Notes: generated by a model from the letters alone, not told the origin. Numbered from the stretch's first letter, positions 1 to 11,944 are shown. The stretch is 64,000 nucleotides of DNA from Neurospora tetrasperma FGSC 2508 (GCF_000213175.1 NW_009799179.1:5553658-5617657); one strand, 5' to 3'. Numbers and translations are program-made.

Positions 1-3000
1 ATGCCGGATTTCTCTGATGATTCCGGGTCGCAAGAGTGGCCTCTTTCCATCGCCCCAAGTAGTGATTCGTAAATGACGCGTACCGCTGGCTGACATCGTC
101 GTCTTACAGCAGGCAGCCTCCGCGTCTAAGTCTCAAAATGTCGACATCTCCCGAATCCGGTCCGGTGTTCGGGCATGTGTCACCGCCGGCGGATGACAGC
201 CACTTCAACTTTACCAACGATACCGAAAGCACGAGCGACCTTTCCGACGTTAATGCCGCCGAGGCCGACCCGAATGACGACGCCGACGCCCAGTCGTATC
301 AGCCTGCCGACGAGGCTGTCTCGCCGATACAAAAACCCGAGTTGACGCTCGAGGAAGCGTCCGATTCAGCAAGTGATAACGACGCGTCAGATGACGGAGA
401 CTTTGACGCCCCCGATAGCCCCAGGTCCGCTCAGAGCAACGAAGTCGTGTCTGCCTCGTCGTCCCGTACCGTCGTGAAGCGCAAAGTCGCCCACGCGACC
501 GAGGATGATTACATCAGAGAGAATCCTGCCCTGTATGGGTTGAGGAGGAGTGTACGAATATCCCGCATTCTTGTTGTGTTATACCATGCTAACGACCTAC
601 AACAGTCACGCCCTACACAACGCCGTGCGCAGATCGTAAGTGGATCCAGATGAGCTCTCGTCGTTACGCCTCTCCTAACTGAGTAAACAGATCGACTCAG
701 ATGAGGAAGATGAACCATCCGAATCGGATGCCACACCGGTGTCTAGAAAGCCTGCGAAGAGACGTCGGGTTGAACGCTCGTTGCCTGGTAAGTTTTCACC
801 CGTCATACTCCTCGGCATTTTGTTTCACTGCTGACTTGTCGTGATTTCCAGCTTCCAAGCGTGGCACTCCTGCTCGCCAACCCTCAATCGATGATTCCGA
901 CTCGGACACATATGGAGGCGCCAAAGCCCGCAGCTTCCAAAGAAAGGTCCGCAGGCAACAAGAACAGGACCCTGCCTTGGCTTTTAGCGAAAAGAGATGG
1001 TCTAGCCGTCGGGCGGCCCAGGTCTCAGCCGGCGCCTACCAAGAAAGTGACGCAGAAGAAGATGAAGAGGACGACTCCGAGCTTACCCCCAACTACTGGT
1101 CTGCCAATGTCGAGGATAACTCGCCATACATCGAGAAAATCCTCGGTCATCGTCCTAAGGAGGGTGTCGAGGTCACAGTGGATTCTACGCGACACGACTT
1201 TGAATACTTCATCAAGTGGCAGGGACAATCATATCCCCACAACACCTGGGAAACTACGGAAACTGTCGCAGGCTTCCGAGGCTTTCGCCGCCTCGAAAAC
1301 TATTACAAGAAGGTTGTTGAGTACGAACTGGAGATGCAATTCGGTGGCGACGATATCAGTCCGGAGCAGAAAGAGCAGTGGTACCTGGATAGAGAACGTG
1401 AGCAAGAGGCCCTCGAAGACTACACAAAGGTCGAGCGCGTTGTGGCTGTCAGAGACGGTGATGAGGGCACCGAGTATTACATCAAGTGGAAGGGCCTGCA
1501 ATACGACGAGTGCACCTGGGAAGCCGAGTCTCTCGTGGCCGAACTTGCTCAGGACAAGATTGACCAGTTCCTCGACCGATGCAACCGGTCATGGCAGTCC
1601 GACCGCAAGCAAACTAACCCCGATACCCGGTCGAGGATGACCAAATTGGAGAAGCAGCCTGACTATATCAAGGGCGGCGAGCTTCGCGAGTTCCAAATGA
1701 AAGGCCTTAACTTCCTTGCTCTCAACTGGGTAAGGGGCAACAACGTCATCTTAGCCGATGAAATGGGTCTGGGAAAGACTGTCCAAAGCGTCTCGTTCCT
1801 CAGCTGGTTACGGAATGAACGCGGCCAGGAAGGACCGTTCCTTGTCGTCGCTCCTCTTAGCGTCATCCCCGCTTGGTGCGATACCTTTAATCATTGGGCT
1901 CCGGATCTCAATTACGTCGTTTACCTGGGCCCGGAGGCAGCTCGGTCCAATATCCGAGGTTACGAACTTTTTGTGGATGGTAACCCGAAGAAGACCAAGT
2001 TCAATGTCTTAGTCACTTCCTATGACTACATCTTGGCCGATGCGGATCATCTCAAGAACATCAAATGGCAAGTTCTCGCTGTTGATGAAGCCCACCGTCT
2101 CAAGAACCGAGAGTCACAGCTCTACATCAAGCTCAACAACTTCGGCGTTCCTTGCAAGGTCCTCATTACCGGCACACCCATTCAGAACAATCTAGCCGAA
2201 CTCTCAGCCCTCCTCGACTTCCTTAACCCCGGAAAAGTCGTCATTGACGAGGAGCTTGAAGCGTTGTCTACCGCAGATAACAAAGGTCCGACTGATGAAG
2301 AACAGGATGAGGCCAGGCGTATCAGGACTCAAGAGAAGCTCCGCGAGTTGCATCAGTCAATCGCTCCTTTCATTTTGCGTCGCACCAAGGAGACAGTCGA
2401 GTCGGACCTTCCCCCCAAAACCGAAAAGATCATCCGAGTTGAGTTGTCTGACGTGCAACTTGACTACTACAAGAACATTCTCACGCGCAACTATGCTGCC
2501 CTCAGCGACGCGAGCAACGGCCACAAGCAATCGTTGCTCAACATCATGATGGAGCTGAAGAAAGTCAGTAACCACCCGTACATGTTCCAGGGTGCCGAGG
2601 AGCGTGTCCTCAACGGCAGCACACGCCGTGAAGACCAGATCAAGGGTCTCATTACAAGTAGCGGCAAGATGATGCTTCTTGATCAGCTGCTGGCGAAACT
2701 TAGGAAGGACGGACATCGTGTTCTGATCTTCAGTCAGATGGTCAAGATGCTAGACATTTTGGGTGACTATCTCCGTGTTCGCGGATATCAATTCCAGCGA
2801 CTCGACGGTACCATTCCTGCCGGCCCAAGACGTATGGCCATCAATCACTTTAACGCCGAGGGCAGCGATGATTTCTGCTTCCTTTTATCTACCCGTGCCG
2901 GTGGCCTTGGAATCAATCTTATGACGGCCGATACTGTCATCATCTATGATTCGGACTGGAATCCCCAGGCCGATCTACAGGCAATGGCTCGAGCTCACCG

Positions 3001-5361
3001 TATCGGCCAGAAAAGACCTGTCAATGTCTACCGCCTCGTGGCCAAGCAGACTATTGAAGAGGAAGTTGTAAAGCGTGCCCGCAACAAGCTCTTCTTGGAG
3101 TATCTTACCATTCAGGCCGGTGTGACAGATGAAGGCAAGGCTCTCAAAGAGCAGTTCAAGGAGCGCGGCCTCAAGATGGACGAGGCCAAGACTGCTGAGG
3201 ATATCTCGATGATCCTCAAGATGCGTTCCCAGAACCTGTTCGAGCAATCCAGCAACCAGCAGAAGCTGGAGCAGCTCGATATCGATGCTATCCTCGAGAA
3301 TGCCGAAGTGACCAAAACTGATGTCGATGACAAAATCAACCTGAGCAGTGGTGGTATCGACTGGGATAACTGGATGCAGGTCACCGATGTCAAAGTTGAC
3401 GATCTCGCTCTTGACTGGGATCAGATCATTCCAGCCGAGCAGCTTGCTGCGATCAAGGCTGAGGAAAATAGAAAGAAAGAAGAGGAGTACTTGGCAAGAA
3501 CAATAGAGGAGAATGCTCCTAGAAAAGCTGCGTTGAAAGGCTCCAAAAATAGCGCAGAAAACGATCGGGCTGAGCGTCTGGCAAAGAAGCGACAACGCGA
3601 GAGGGAAGAGCAGGAAGAGCTCGAAGAGCAGCGTGCATTGCTTTCAGATCCCAAACGCCCCCTCAATGAGAAGGAAACCCGAAACCTTATCAGGGCCTTC
3701 TTCAGGTACGGTTCCTTGGACGACCGCGAAGAAGAGGTTGTCCAGGATGCTCGCCTCAGTGATAGAGATCGGGACTTTCTGAAGTCTATTATCGAGGACC
3801 TTGTCGTTATCAGTCGCCGCGCTGTAGATGCGAACAACGAGAGACTTCGCGAAGAAGAAGCCAGGGCTGGCAAGCCACTGGCGAAGAAGGATAAGAAGGC
3901 TGTACTTGTCGATTTTGGCGAGGTGCGGAAAGTCAACGCAGAGACTGTCGTGGAGCGACCCCCTCAGCTCAAACTTCTGCGCCGCGTCCTCCGGGAGCAC
4001 GCAGACATTCTCAGTTTCAGGCTTCCCGAAGCATCCAAGGCTGCCGCATATACTTGCGACTGGGGTGCACGTGAGGATGCCATGCTGCTTATTGGAATCG
4101 ACAGGTACGGATTTGGTGCGTGGACGCAAATCAGGGACGATCCTGAGTTGCAGATGCACGACAAGTTCTTCCTGGAGGAGCATCGTGTCGACAAACGGGA
4201 AGAACGAAAGAAGACGGAGGCTGTAGGGATTCAATCCCCTGGTGCTGTTCATTTGGTCCGAAGGTCCGAGTATCTCCTGTCTGTTCTGTTGGCCAAGCAC
4301 TCTAATGATGCTGCCGCGAAGAAGGCAGTGGAGAACCACCATCGGAGCAAGAAGCTTCTCACGAACAACGGCCATCGACGCGGTGAAGCTAGCTCTATCT
4401 CCGGGTCCCCTGCACCATTGGGCGTTAAAAAGTCTATTCCTCACCGGGACCACCACCATCGGACTCTCAGCAACGCGAATGACCGGGGGACCCCCAGGCC
4501 AGACCACAAACGGAAGTACACAGATGATTACGAAGAGCGCAGCTCGAAGCATCGTCGGGTGGAAGACGAACGTCGTGGTACAGATAGCAAACTCGACAAG
4601 AAGAAGGACAAGGCACCCAAGGTCGATCCCGAAACATTGGAGAAATGGAAGCGGGACAGGCAGAAAGCGGTGGAGCGCTTCCATGAACTTGCCAAGTTGA
4701 ATAATGATGAGATCGATAGCTCGGACAACTTCCAACTTGTTTGGTCTCTACTTCGGCCCCTCAAAGCGAACATGGAACGCATCATGTACTCTAAGGAACG
4801 TTTTCCTGCGGCCAAAGAACGCGCCAAAATTCTGGGAGAGGAGATTCGGGCATTTGGTAATTTCCTTAAGCAGCTGGAGGAGAAGAACCCGCTGGATGGT
4901 TTGGAGCCACAGTTCTGGTAAGTCTAGAAACTCCCTCAGATTGCGCTTTCACACTGGCTAACGATAGATGCAGGGAATTCCTTTCTTCGATCTGGCCCAT
5001 CGGTGAGGTCAAGGTGTCGGGCCGAAGACTCCAGCGCATGTTCGGCGACCTTTGCAAAAAGGATAGCGAGAACAAGGAGGATAGATCTCAGAATCTGAAG
5101 AAGCCGAGCCGCCAGGATCTGGAAGATGGAGAGATTGCCAGCGATCGCGACGATCGAAGATCTCGTGACCCTTACCGCGACGACCGGCGCGAGGACCGGC
5201 GCGAAGAGCGACGAGAGGAGCCTAAGCGGCGCCCGAACTATTACGAGAATGGCGATCGACTCAACTTTTATCGCCATCGTAGGGACATCGATAGGGGAGC
5301 ACCGATTCGTCACTCATGGCAGAGCAGCCGCAGTCCCTCTCAGCAGCAACGGCCTTACTAG
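1..5361 (+). CDS. chd1: CHD1-type chromatin-remodelling ATPase
   Basis: This is a SNF2-family ATPase that slides and spaces nucleosomes on transcribed chromatin in the nucleus. I read the exons as 1-68, 110-551, 606-635, 691-787, 852-4917 and 4974-5361; all junctions are GT..AG and keep frame (about 1696 aa, or 1664 aa from the ATG at 138). Seen in order: an acidic Ser-rich N-terminus; two chromodomains (about residues 305-365 and 405-455, with FIKWQGQSY and YYIKWKGLQYDECTWE); the ATPase core with Walker A DEMGLGKT (bases 1757-1780) and DEAH (bases 2083-2094); helicase C with ARAHRIGQ; a SANT/SLIDE-like region; a C-terminal helical CHCT-like domain; and a basic Arg/Asp-rich tail. This domain order is diagnostic of CHD1. 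The exact start is open: the base-1 ATG joins in frame through a short 41-nt intron (69-109), and the true start could also lie outside the window. Confidence 0.95.
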
Positions 5362-5737
5362 GGGAACCACCCTCTTCTCCCATCTATAATTGTTACTCAG
5401 CTCTTGCATTGTCTGGCGTACGGGTTTAGATATCTCGACTGGGGTTGTTGTTCTGATTTTCTGCTCCTCTATCCTCATCTGGGAGTTGACAAGTACACGG
5501 GCGGGCGTGGTGTTACATTGGAACGAGCGATACCTGTAATGAGGAATTATTTATGTTACAGAAAGGGCGCGCGCTTTTATGAAGGGTTCAGCATTATCCT
5601 ATCGCTGATGATGGTTATTTTCGTTGTTGTGTATGGTTTTGCGGAAACCGCGTGCGCCGACGTAAAAGAAAGGCACGCAAGCGTTCTACTCGTCAGGCAC
5701 TCATCAACATGCCTCAAACAGTCTTGGTTTTCTTCTT

Positions 5738-5747
<10 letters not shown>

Positions 5748-5787
<40 letters not shown>
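5748..5787. repeat. T homopolymer, 40 nt
   Basis: An uninterrupted run of about 40 T, preceded by CTTC-rich sequence, lies some 390 nt downstream of the CHD1 stop. It is a mononucleotide microsatellite. Its exact length is uncertain in any assembly. Confidence 0.9.
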
Positions 5788-6681
5788 CCCAGTTATCTCA
5801 GCAACATAAAATTGAGGGGAACGGATGGATGGTTGGTTCTGAAAGCGTACAAAGAAGGGAAATAACAAAACTTGATCGAACTCCTCCCGCAAAAATTTGA
5901 GGATCACTTATTTGGGACAGGGGATAATGATGGGGAAAGAGAAGGGACCGTGCGTCGTCATTGTGCTTTTTCCCCCAACTTATCTTCAGTCGCCGAACAC
6001 GCCCTAAACTTAGAAAGAGAGAGAGAGAAGAGACATTAAAATGATATCCATAATAGCATCGCCCGATCTGTACTTTTCTCTTCTGTTTGTTTGTGTCTTG
6101 GGGCGTTCAACTTCATCATAGTAGGTGAAGATACAATATGAGTGTGTGTTGTTGTTCTCTATCTGTCTATCCTCACCTGCGTATCATAAGATGGAGGGGG
6201 TATGTTTTAGGGTCGGAGAAAGGGATGGTGACAGAGAGTTATTAGTGACAATCAATGAGTTGTTTGGCATTCTCGGTATTGATGGTTGCACTAGTATGAG
6301 GCCACGACATACACGGGCTCAAGACGGGTTGCCGGCGATGCGTTTACGATCACGGTGGTCATAGACAGAGCACGGTTTAGAGGCAGATAGATACCACGGC
6401 ATATAAGTAACGTCCAGGTACCTCTATGTTCCATGTTCTTTATTATTCTTGGCTTGGTAATCTTCACCACGCTTATGCGTTGTTTGTTTAATTGACTTCT
6501 CTAGGATAATTTCACGTTCACCCATCCCAATTCACCCCTGACCTTGTAAACAACCAACTCAACGCACCATCACAGGAGCTAAGCGAATTTAGCTCCAAAA
6601 CCAAAAAAAGAAGAAAAAAAGAGAAAGAAAAAAGGGCCAAACATGCGAACTTGAACGACACGAAGGTATGATACATAAAGG

Positions 6682-6691
6682 AAAAAGAAAA
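6682..6691 (-). terminator. RNA polymerase III T-rich terminator of the 5S gene
   Basis: Immediately after the 3' end of the 5S rRNA, the minus strand reads four T, one C, then five T. Pol III stops at runs of four or more T on the non-template strand, so this is the expected terminator. Confidence 0.75.
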
Positions 6692-6810
6692 ACATACAGC
6701 ACCTGGGATTCGCTGGTCGTCACCGACCCAACTACTAGTCAAGCGATTGGTGGCTTATCTATGGGAGAGCGGACGGGATCCCGAGTTTTCCACCATCTAT
6801 GGCCGTATGT
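6692..6810 (-). rRNA. 5S ribosomal RNA
   Basis: On the minus strand 119 nt match the fungal 5S rRNA pattern I know from Neurospora. The ends ACATAC and GTATGT pair to form helix I. Inside lie the conserved GGGATCCCGTCCGCTCTCCC block, a GATAAGCCA segment and the GGGTCGGTGACGACCAGCGA segment near the 3' end. A T-rich terminator follows and a TATATAA box lies about 30 nt upstream. In Neurospora 5S genes are not in the rDNA repeat but scattered singly and come in several sequence types; this copy differs from the major alpha type as I remember it in the helix III region. It looks intact. It sits between two convergent pol II genes. Confidence 0.93.
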
Positions 6811-6839
6811 ACTAACTGTTACCCAGTAACACTAAGATC

Positions 6840-6846
6840 TTATATA
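6840..6846 (-). promoter_or_regulatory. TATA box of the 5S rRNA gene
   Basis: TATATAA on the minus strand lies 30-36 nt upstream of the first base of the 5S rRNA. Neurospora 5S genes are known to need an upstream TATA element near -29 in addition to internal promoter boxes, so position and sequence fit. Confidence 0.65.
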
Positions 6847-7592
6847 GCACAAAATATGATGGTAAGCCGGCAGGGATCGTACTGTGCAATAATGTGCAGT
6901 GGTAGCTGCTGGATGGACGAACGGTAACGAGGCTCGAAAGGAAAACAGTTCTTTCTTTATTTGGCTGTGTGTGTGACTTGGCATGCCCTGAACACTCCGT
7001 CGTCCCTATCGATACTATATTGTCTTGCTTACTCCATGTTCACGGTCTGTAATAAGTTGACATTACTAGTCTGCCGTAATTTAGCTAATGATAGGTATTT
7101 ACGACCAAGGCAGTTGGATGCCAGCTCACAGAGACACAATTGATGCACGATTATATAATGAACGAAACCAAGTCGTAAAAATTCTCCTTTGTGTGTATTT
7201 CTACCATTGTACGACGTCGAAGACACGCCTACAATGATGTGTTGTGACCTTGCTTGGTATTCTCTGTCCGTCCTCTTAACGTACACCTCCTAGAAGAAAG
7301 GAAGAAAACGAAGAGAAACTGAACCCATTCCATAATCAACCATCCACCCAACCAAACCGACCATCCGCTATCCGTCACCCTGTCCATCGCTATTGTACAT
7401 CGACGGGGAGAGACCGGATACTTGGAGACGTAAAGATCGCCCCTATGCCTTTTGCCTGACCTTGCCAAACCATGTGCCCCAAACCGCTCTCATGTTTTTT
7501 ATGGTCAAGACTGCCGAACCCCCTCCACATATTTTGCCCTCTATAACCCCAAATCAATCATGTTTCACCCCACTATCGTTTTGGTCCAAGCC

Positions 7593-9686
7593 TTAGTCGA
7601 TCAGATGCCCTATACCCCGAGGCTTTGACTTGGGCGAGATAGTCAGCGTAATGTCCCGCCCCGAGCCCGGTGCTCCCGACTGACTTGAGCCGACACTAGG
7701 TGTCCTAGACCTGCTTCTCGTGGTCATGGTTGGGCGAGGAACTTTTACCGCCGTTGGCCGCAGGGACGGAAGCACTGTGGGCACGTCCTTGTCGAAATCT
7801 CGAGGCGGCGAGGACAGATCCGAAGACGTGTCCGGGTCAAAGGGAATCTGTTTCGCGTTTTCCTTCCCTGGAGCAGCCACAGCTTTTGTGGCCTTGAAGG
7901 TACGGTTGATGGCGTTCTGGGGTTTAACAACCTCCTTCTTCTTCGTCTGCCGCGGCTTGCGCTGAGGAGCAGAGCCAGGCAAGGGTTTGCGCCCAGTGGT
8001 AATCGCGGCGCTGACAAGGGTCGTCTCTTTGGAGGACGTGGTTTTGCCGAAGTTAAGAATGCTCTGCTTCGCTGTGGTCTTGGTCGTCGATTTCCGCGCA
8101 GGAAGAGTGGCACGGGGCTTGGGGCTCGCGCTTGGTGTCGGAATCCCGCCTTGTTTCTGTACCAACACCTTCGCAAGCGGCTTTTCGTCCTCGTCGTCTG
8201 ACAAAGGTGACTTGCGTTTGCGTTGAAGGAGTACATCAACCCTGCTCTTGCTGAGCGTGGCCTCTAGCCTCTTTTCCTTGTTCTCATCCACCAGCCATGT
8301 TGTAGGATCCCCTATATCCTGCTGATCCCATCTCGGTAGATTTACCAGCTCAGCTACATCGTCGCATTTCCCCCTGATGACGTAGTCCCAGCAATCTTTG
8401 AATTCCGCTCCTTGAGGCTCTGGGTCAATGTTGATCCAGGCTGTGATACCATCCCGACGGCTCCTGGTCAGCTGGCACATCTCCTTGACGAGCCTTCGAA
8501 CGCCAGGAATCTTCAGAGTTGTGCCGACAACGATGACTGCGTCCGGAACCCTCTTCAAATCCGCCTTTGAAACGTTTCCGATGGCCTCCTCGTCAGGGTT
8601 GTACTCGTTGTACAACACAATTCTAGGCCGTAGCCGGCCAATGCCGTGACTCCGTTTGCCAGCAAATGTTGTGCGTACCTCATCCTGTTCCTTGCACTTT
8701 GCGCACAGAGGAGCTTCAGAGCCTTCGAAAAGCTCGGCATTGAAGGGCTCCAGGTGACTGCACTTTGTGCATACCATCTTCTCCAACCCACCGTGCAGCT
8801 GGACGGTAACTGGCCACGGACCCTTCGCGTTCAAAGGGACGTTGGTGGCTAATGGTGGCATCTGGGTATCTAGCGTATCTATATTTTGGGTGTACAGTCG
8901 TAGTAGTCGTCCCTCCTCAGCCATGGAGGCTAGCATGTGATGAAATGGTGTAGGCTTCGCCTGTGACGTCAATTGCGCCAGTTCGCGCACCATGGTGTGG
9001 AAGGACTCAGTAGAGTCATCGTGCTTGTACACAGATGCGTCGAAAAGGTGTTTTCCGGAAGCCTTCAGCTTGTGCTGACCTCGTAGCGTCGCGAAGAGAC
9101 CGGTTGACGAGCGGAAATCGGGGACTAAAAAGCGCGTCAGCAAGGTCTGAGAAGAAAATGGCGCGTCATGGACTATCCTAGATGCGGAGATGATGAAGGG
9201 AAAGTGAAGGGGGAGAAAAAAAAGGGGGGGAGGGGTGTGTGGGAATGACATACTCCCAGCTGAGACGGATATGCCAGCACCAGCAATGACGACAATCTTC
9301 TTCTTTCTCCGCAGAGCCGTCAATAACCTGTCGAGGTTTTCATCGGCCTCTTCCACACGATTTTCAAGATCGATCCGGTCGGTGGTACGGGGCCTTGGCG
9401 GTGCGGCGGTGCGGCGACGCTTCGTCGGAGGAGGTCCATCTGTGCGGACCTGGATCTCCTGGGCCGAATCTGAATCGGGCCCCTTCATGGGGGAAGCGCT
9501 GCCAGAGGGTATCGAGCTGGAACTAGGGGAGGGATAGCGGTTCGAGGCATCGAGCAGCAAAGGCGTAGGAGGCAGAGAAGGCGACTGAGAGAGAACTGAG
9601 AGAGGAGAGGAGGGAAGAGAGCCTGACGAGGAGGGAAGAGAGCCTGACGAGGAGGAGTCGGACGGTTTCGGTCGCAAGCAGTCCAT
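7593..9686 (-). CDS. Sir2-family NAD-dependent histone deacetylase, Hst3/Hst4 type
   Basis: The encoded sirtuin removes acetyl groups from histones (Hst3/Hst4 act on H3K56ac) using NAD+. One 129-nt intron (9125-9253) sits inside the NAD-binding motif. It has no stop and a length divisible by three, so an uninterrupted translation also runs through it, but removing it restores the canonical SAGIPDFRSS motif. The spliced protein is 654 aa from the ATG at 9686. Seen: GAGIS...GIPDFR; TQNIDTLD; the catalytic His in VQLHGG; a Zn site CTKC...CAKC; then a long disordered basic C-terminus. Length and the Ser/Pro-rich N-terminus fit fungal Hst4 orthologues. I believe this is one of the Neurospora nst (SIR2-like) genes, possibly nst-3, but that is from memory. 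It is transcribed divergently from med16 across a 2.2-kb gap. Confidence 0.93.
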   Translation of the reverse strand: MDCLRPKPSDSSSSGSLPSSSGSLPSSPLSVLSQSPSLPPTPLLLDASNRYPSPSSSSIPSGSASPMKGPDSDSAQEIQVRTDGPPPTKRRRTAAPPRPRTTDRIDLENRVEEADENLDRLLTALRRKKKIVVIAGAGISVSAGSMSFPHTPPPLFFLPLHFPFIISASRIVHDAPFSSQTLLTRFLVPDFRSSTGLFATLRGQHKLKASGKHLFDASVYKHDDSTESFHTMVRELAQLTSQAKPTPFHHMLASMAEEGRLLRLYTQNIDTLDTQMPPLATNVPLNAKGPWPVTVQLHGGLEKMVCTKCSHLEPFNAELFEGSEAPLCAKCKEQDEVRTTFAGKRSHGIGRLRPRIVLYNEYNPDEEAIGNVSKADLKRVPDAVIVVGTTLKIPGVRRLVKEMCQLTRSRRDGITAWINIDPEPQGAEFKDCWDYVIRGKCDDVAELVNLPRWDQQDIGDPTTWLVDENKEKRLEATLSKSRVDVLLQRKRKSPLSDDEDEKPLAKVLVQKQGGIPTPSASPKPRATLPARKSTTKTTAKQSILNFGKTTSSKETTLVSAAITTGRKPLPGSAPQRKPRQTKKKEVVKPQNAINRTFKATKAVAAPGKENAKQIPFDPDTSSDLSSPPRDFDKDVPTVLPSLRPTAVKVPRPTMTTRSRSRTPSVGSSQSGAPGSGRDITLTISPKSKPRGIGHLID

Positions 9687-11845
9687 AGCTGCTGCCTTTG
9701 AAGGCGCGTGTCCCACTGCAGGTTCAATTGCTGCTACGTCTTCTCCAGCTGCCCTGCAGTATCTGAGCGTGACTAGTGTTGGGTGGACGAGCGGGTGGTG
9801 ACGGGAAAAAAAGCGTTTGTGGTTTGTGGGTCAAAGGTTTGGTTTTCGCGATGCTATGTCATGGCTGAATCGGGAGAGGCTCTTCTTCAAGTCGATTCAG
9901 GTTGTTGTCGCGGTCGTCTTAATGGGATGGACAAAGGAGAGGCAGCTGAGTTGGCTTGGTAAGTCGATGTCTTGACTTGAAAAGATGGACGAAATTGGAG
10001 AGCTCGAGTTGAGGTCCTGCAACTTGGTAAAAGGATCGATCTTATGGTGCTGAACCGTGCCCCGGACGGTTGCTAACAATGTTAAGAATAAAATAAGTTG
10101 CACTTGTGCCGGCTGCAGTGGCAGACAGACACCTTGCTTGAACAATTGAAAATCGGAGCAAGACCTGAGTTCAATGGTGAGGCGCGAAGGTCGCGGTTTG
10201 CGTAGTGTACAAGTACGTATCCACCTGCACACTAAAAGTCCTTGGCTGCTGTTGGTGGAGGAATGAATTGGCAGCGTTCTATGCAGACGGTAGGTCATCT
10301 GAGCGACGGGAAGAGTAGACGATTACAGATTGCGGGCAGGCTTGCATGTGCGCAAGGAGATTCTAGCGGGCAACACGATTGGACCAGTCGGATTCTGGGA
10401 CATGGAGGTTATTAACCAACAGAGCTGGAATCCAGCCTTGTGCATTCTGAGAATGTGCAAGAGACAAAGAAGACATCAACAGCTGTTGGTTGGGTAACGA
10501 CGACTCTCACATGAGTACCATTGAAATTGAAAGAATGCTTCACCTCTTTTGTCAGGGAGGTACATGGTACATCTCCACAGAGAGCAGAGAAAACCTGGTT
10601 TATTGTCGATGATCATGGCAGACCCTCGAGGCATGGCGCTATTGAGGAGCAGGTACATGATAAGTAAAAGATCCGGACATGAAAGACTCAGGTCCGTCGG
10701 TACAGAAAGTATACTACTGAGAACATTGGGTTTGGACTTCCATTGCGTGTTCACACTGAGCTCAAGAAGGATAGCAGAATGGAAAGTATTCAACCCTCGA
10801 GACCGCAATTCAGGCAAAAAGTAGCGCCCCGAGAAAACAAGGCGGCTCCACACAACAAAGGAACGAAGAAGGCCGGGGCTTGTCACCGCGCGGTTGCCGG
10901 GAAACACAATCCACGGGGCGGACCCACCTGCAGCTCCCGTCTTAGTGCCGCCCTCCCGCCCCCCCGGACCACAGATCAGGGACCGCGCTACCTTAACACT
11001 CAGCTCCAGGAGACAAGCCAAGACCCAGAGCGCAAGCCATGTGTGGCTGGAGAGGGCTTGTGCTATCTTCGGTAACGAACGGCAGGCCTTACGAGGCGTT
11101 ACACCACTCCGCACGTACCATACTGTGTAAGTACGTACAACTTCAGTTCGCTGTTGCACACAACTGAAAAACGACGGAGTTGCAGTGCAGTGCAGTGGGT
11201 GGAGACACAGTGCTTACTGCACCCAATGTGACTGTGAGTATCGTACCGTCGCGAGCTCAGCTGTCGCGATCACCGAAACGGGGACTGGAGCTTCGTTCGG
11301 CACTCAATGACACTGTATTGCTTCTTCTGTTAACATCCAAGCTGGGCTTCTATTCCTTTGTTTCTCTCAACGGCCTCAGTTGCGCGGCCAATCTCGACCC
11401 ATTTTGAATAACTCAGTTTCACCCCATCTTGCTCAAAAAACCCGATTGTTTGAATAACTGGAAGATTAAAAACATCGTTTACTCACTACACATATACAAC
11501 ATCCATTCAGGTGGTCAGCCGTTGTCTCAGTTCCTGCACACTGCACATACAAACGCCATCCAACTCAAGTTCTCGACCAGCATCAAGTCTCCTTTCATCG
11601 GCAATCTCGAGTTTCTAAGGCTTCCGACCTGGTCAGGCCCATTGTGTCGGCACGACTAGACTACAATATATAAACGGCAATTGGAGTAATTTTGGAGGAT
11701 AATTTCTACACGGCGCTTAGCATCCTCATCACTGCCTCCCAGTCTTGGAGACTTCCCAACTCGAACGACTTGGCATCACCGGATTCGAGCTCTTAGTACA
11801 CAAAAGACGTCTTTCACTGTCGGGCATCGGATTTGGCGCGAGGGT
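9687..11845. other. Divergent promoter region between the sirtuin gene and med16
   Basis: About 2.2 kb separates two divergent starts. A 227-codon minus-strand frame at 10476-11159 is open, but it has no recognisable domain and unlike-coding composition, so I do not call it. GTAC-rich short palindromes (GTAAGTACGTAC near 11127) occur. No RNA gene is visible. Confidence 0.5.
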
Positions 11846-11944
11846 ATGGTCTACGGTGACCACGGCAAGCTTGGCGAGTTAAGAGTCAAGAGACTCCCTG
11901 GGTCCATAAGCCCCCAAGCCTGGAAGGAAAGCTCACAGCAATGA
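11846..11944 (+). promoter_or_regulatory. Possible upstream ORF overlapping the med16 start (ATGA)
   Basis: A 32-codon frame starts with ATG at 11846 and ends in TGA at 11942-11944, overlapping the med16 ATG (11941-11943) as ATGA. If it lies in the mature 5' leader, it would be translated before med16 and could lower its expression. It may instead be partly intronic, because CTCACAG just before the start resembles a 3' splice site. Confidence 0.3.

Larger units (their letters stand above)
5362..7592. other. Intergenic, CHD1 3' flank to sirtuin 3' flank
   Basis: Two genes converge on this 2.2-kb gap. Apart from the 5S rRNA gene and the T40 tract listed separately, it holds short unconvincing reading frames and AT-rich 3' flank. 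Nothing here looks protein-coding. Confidence 0.6.

Noticed and set aside
3644-4735. 363-codon minus-strand frame inside CHD1
   Set aside because: Antisense shadow of a strongly conserved coding exon.
10476-11159. 227-codon minus-strand frame between the sirtuin gene and med16
   Set aside because: No domain, no spliced partner, and composition unlike the neighbouring genes; it lies in a divergent promoter region.
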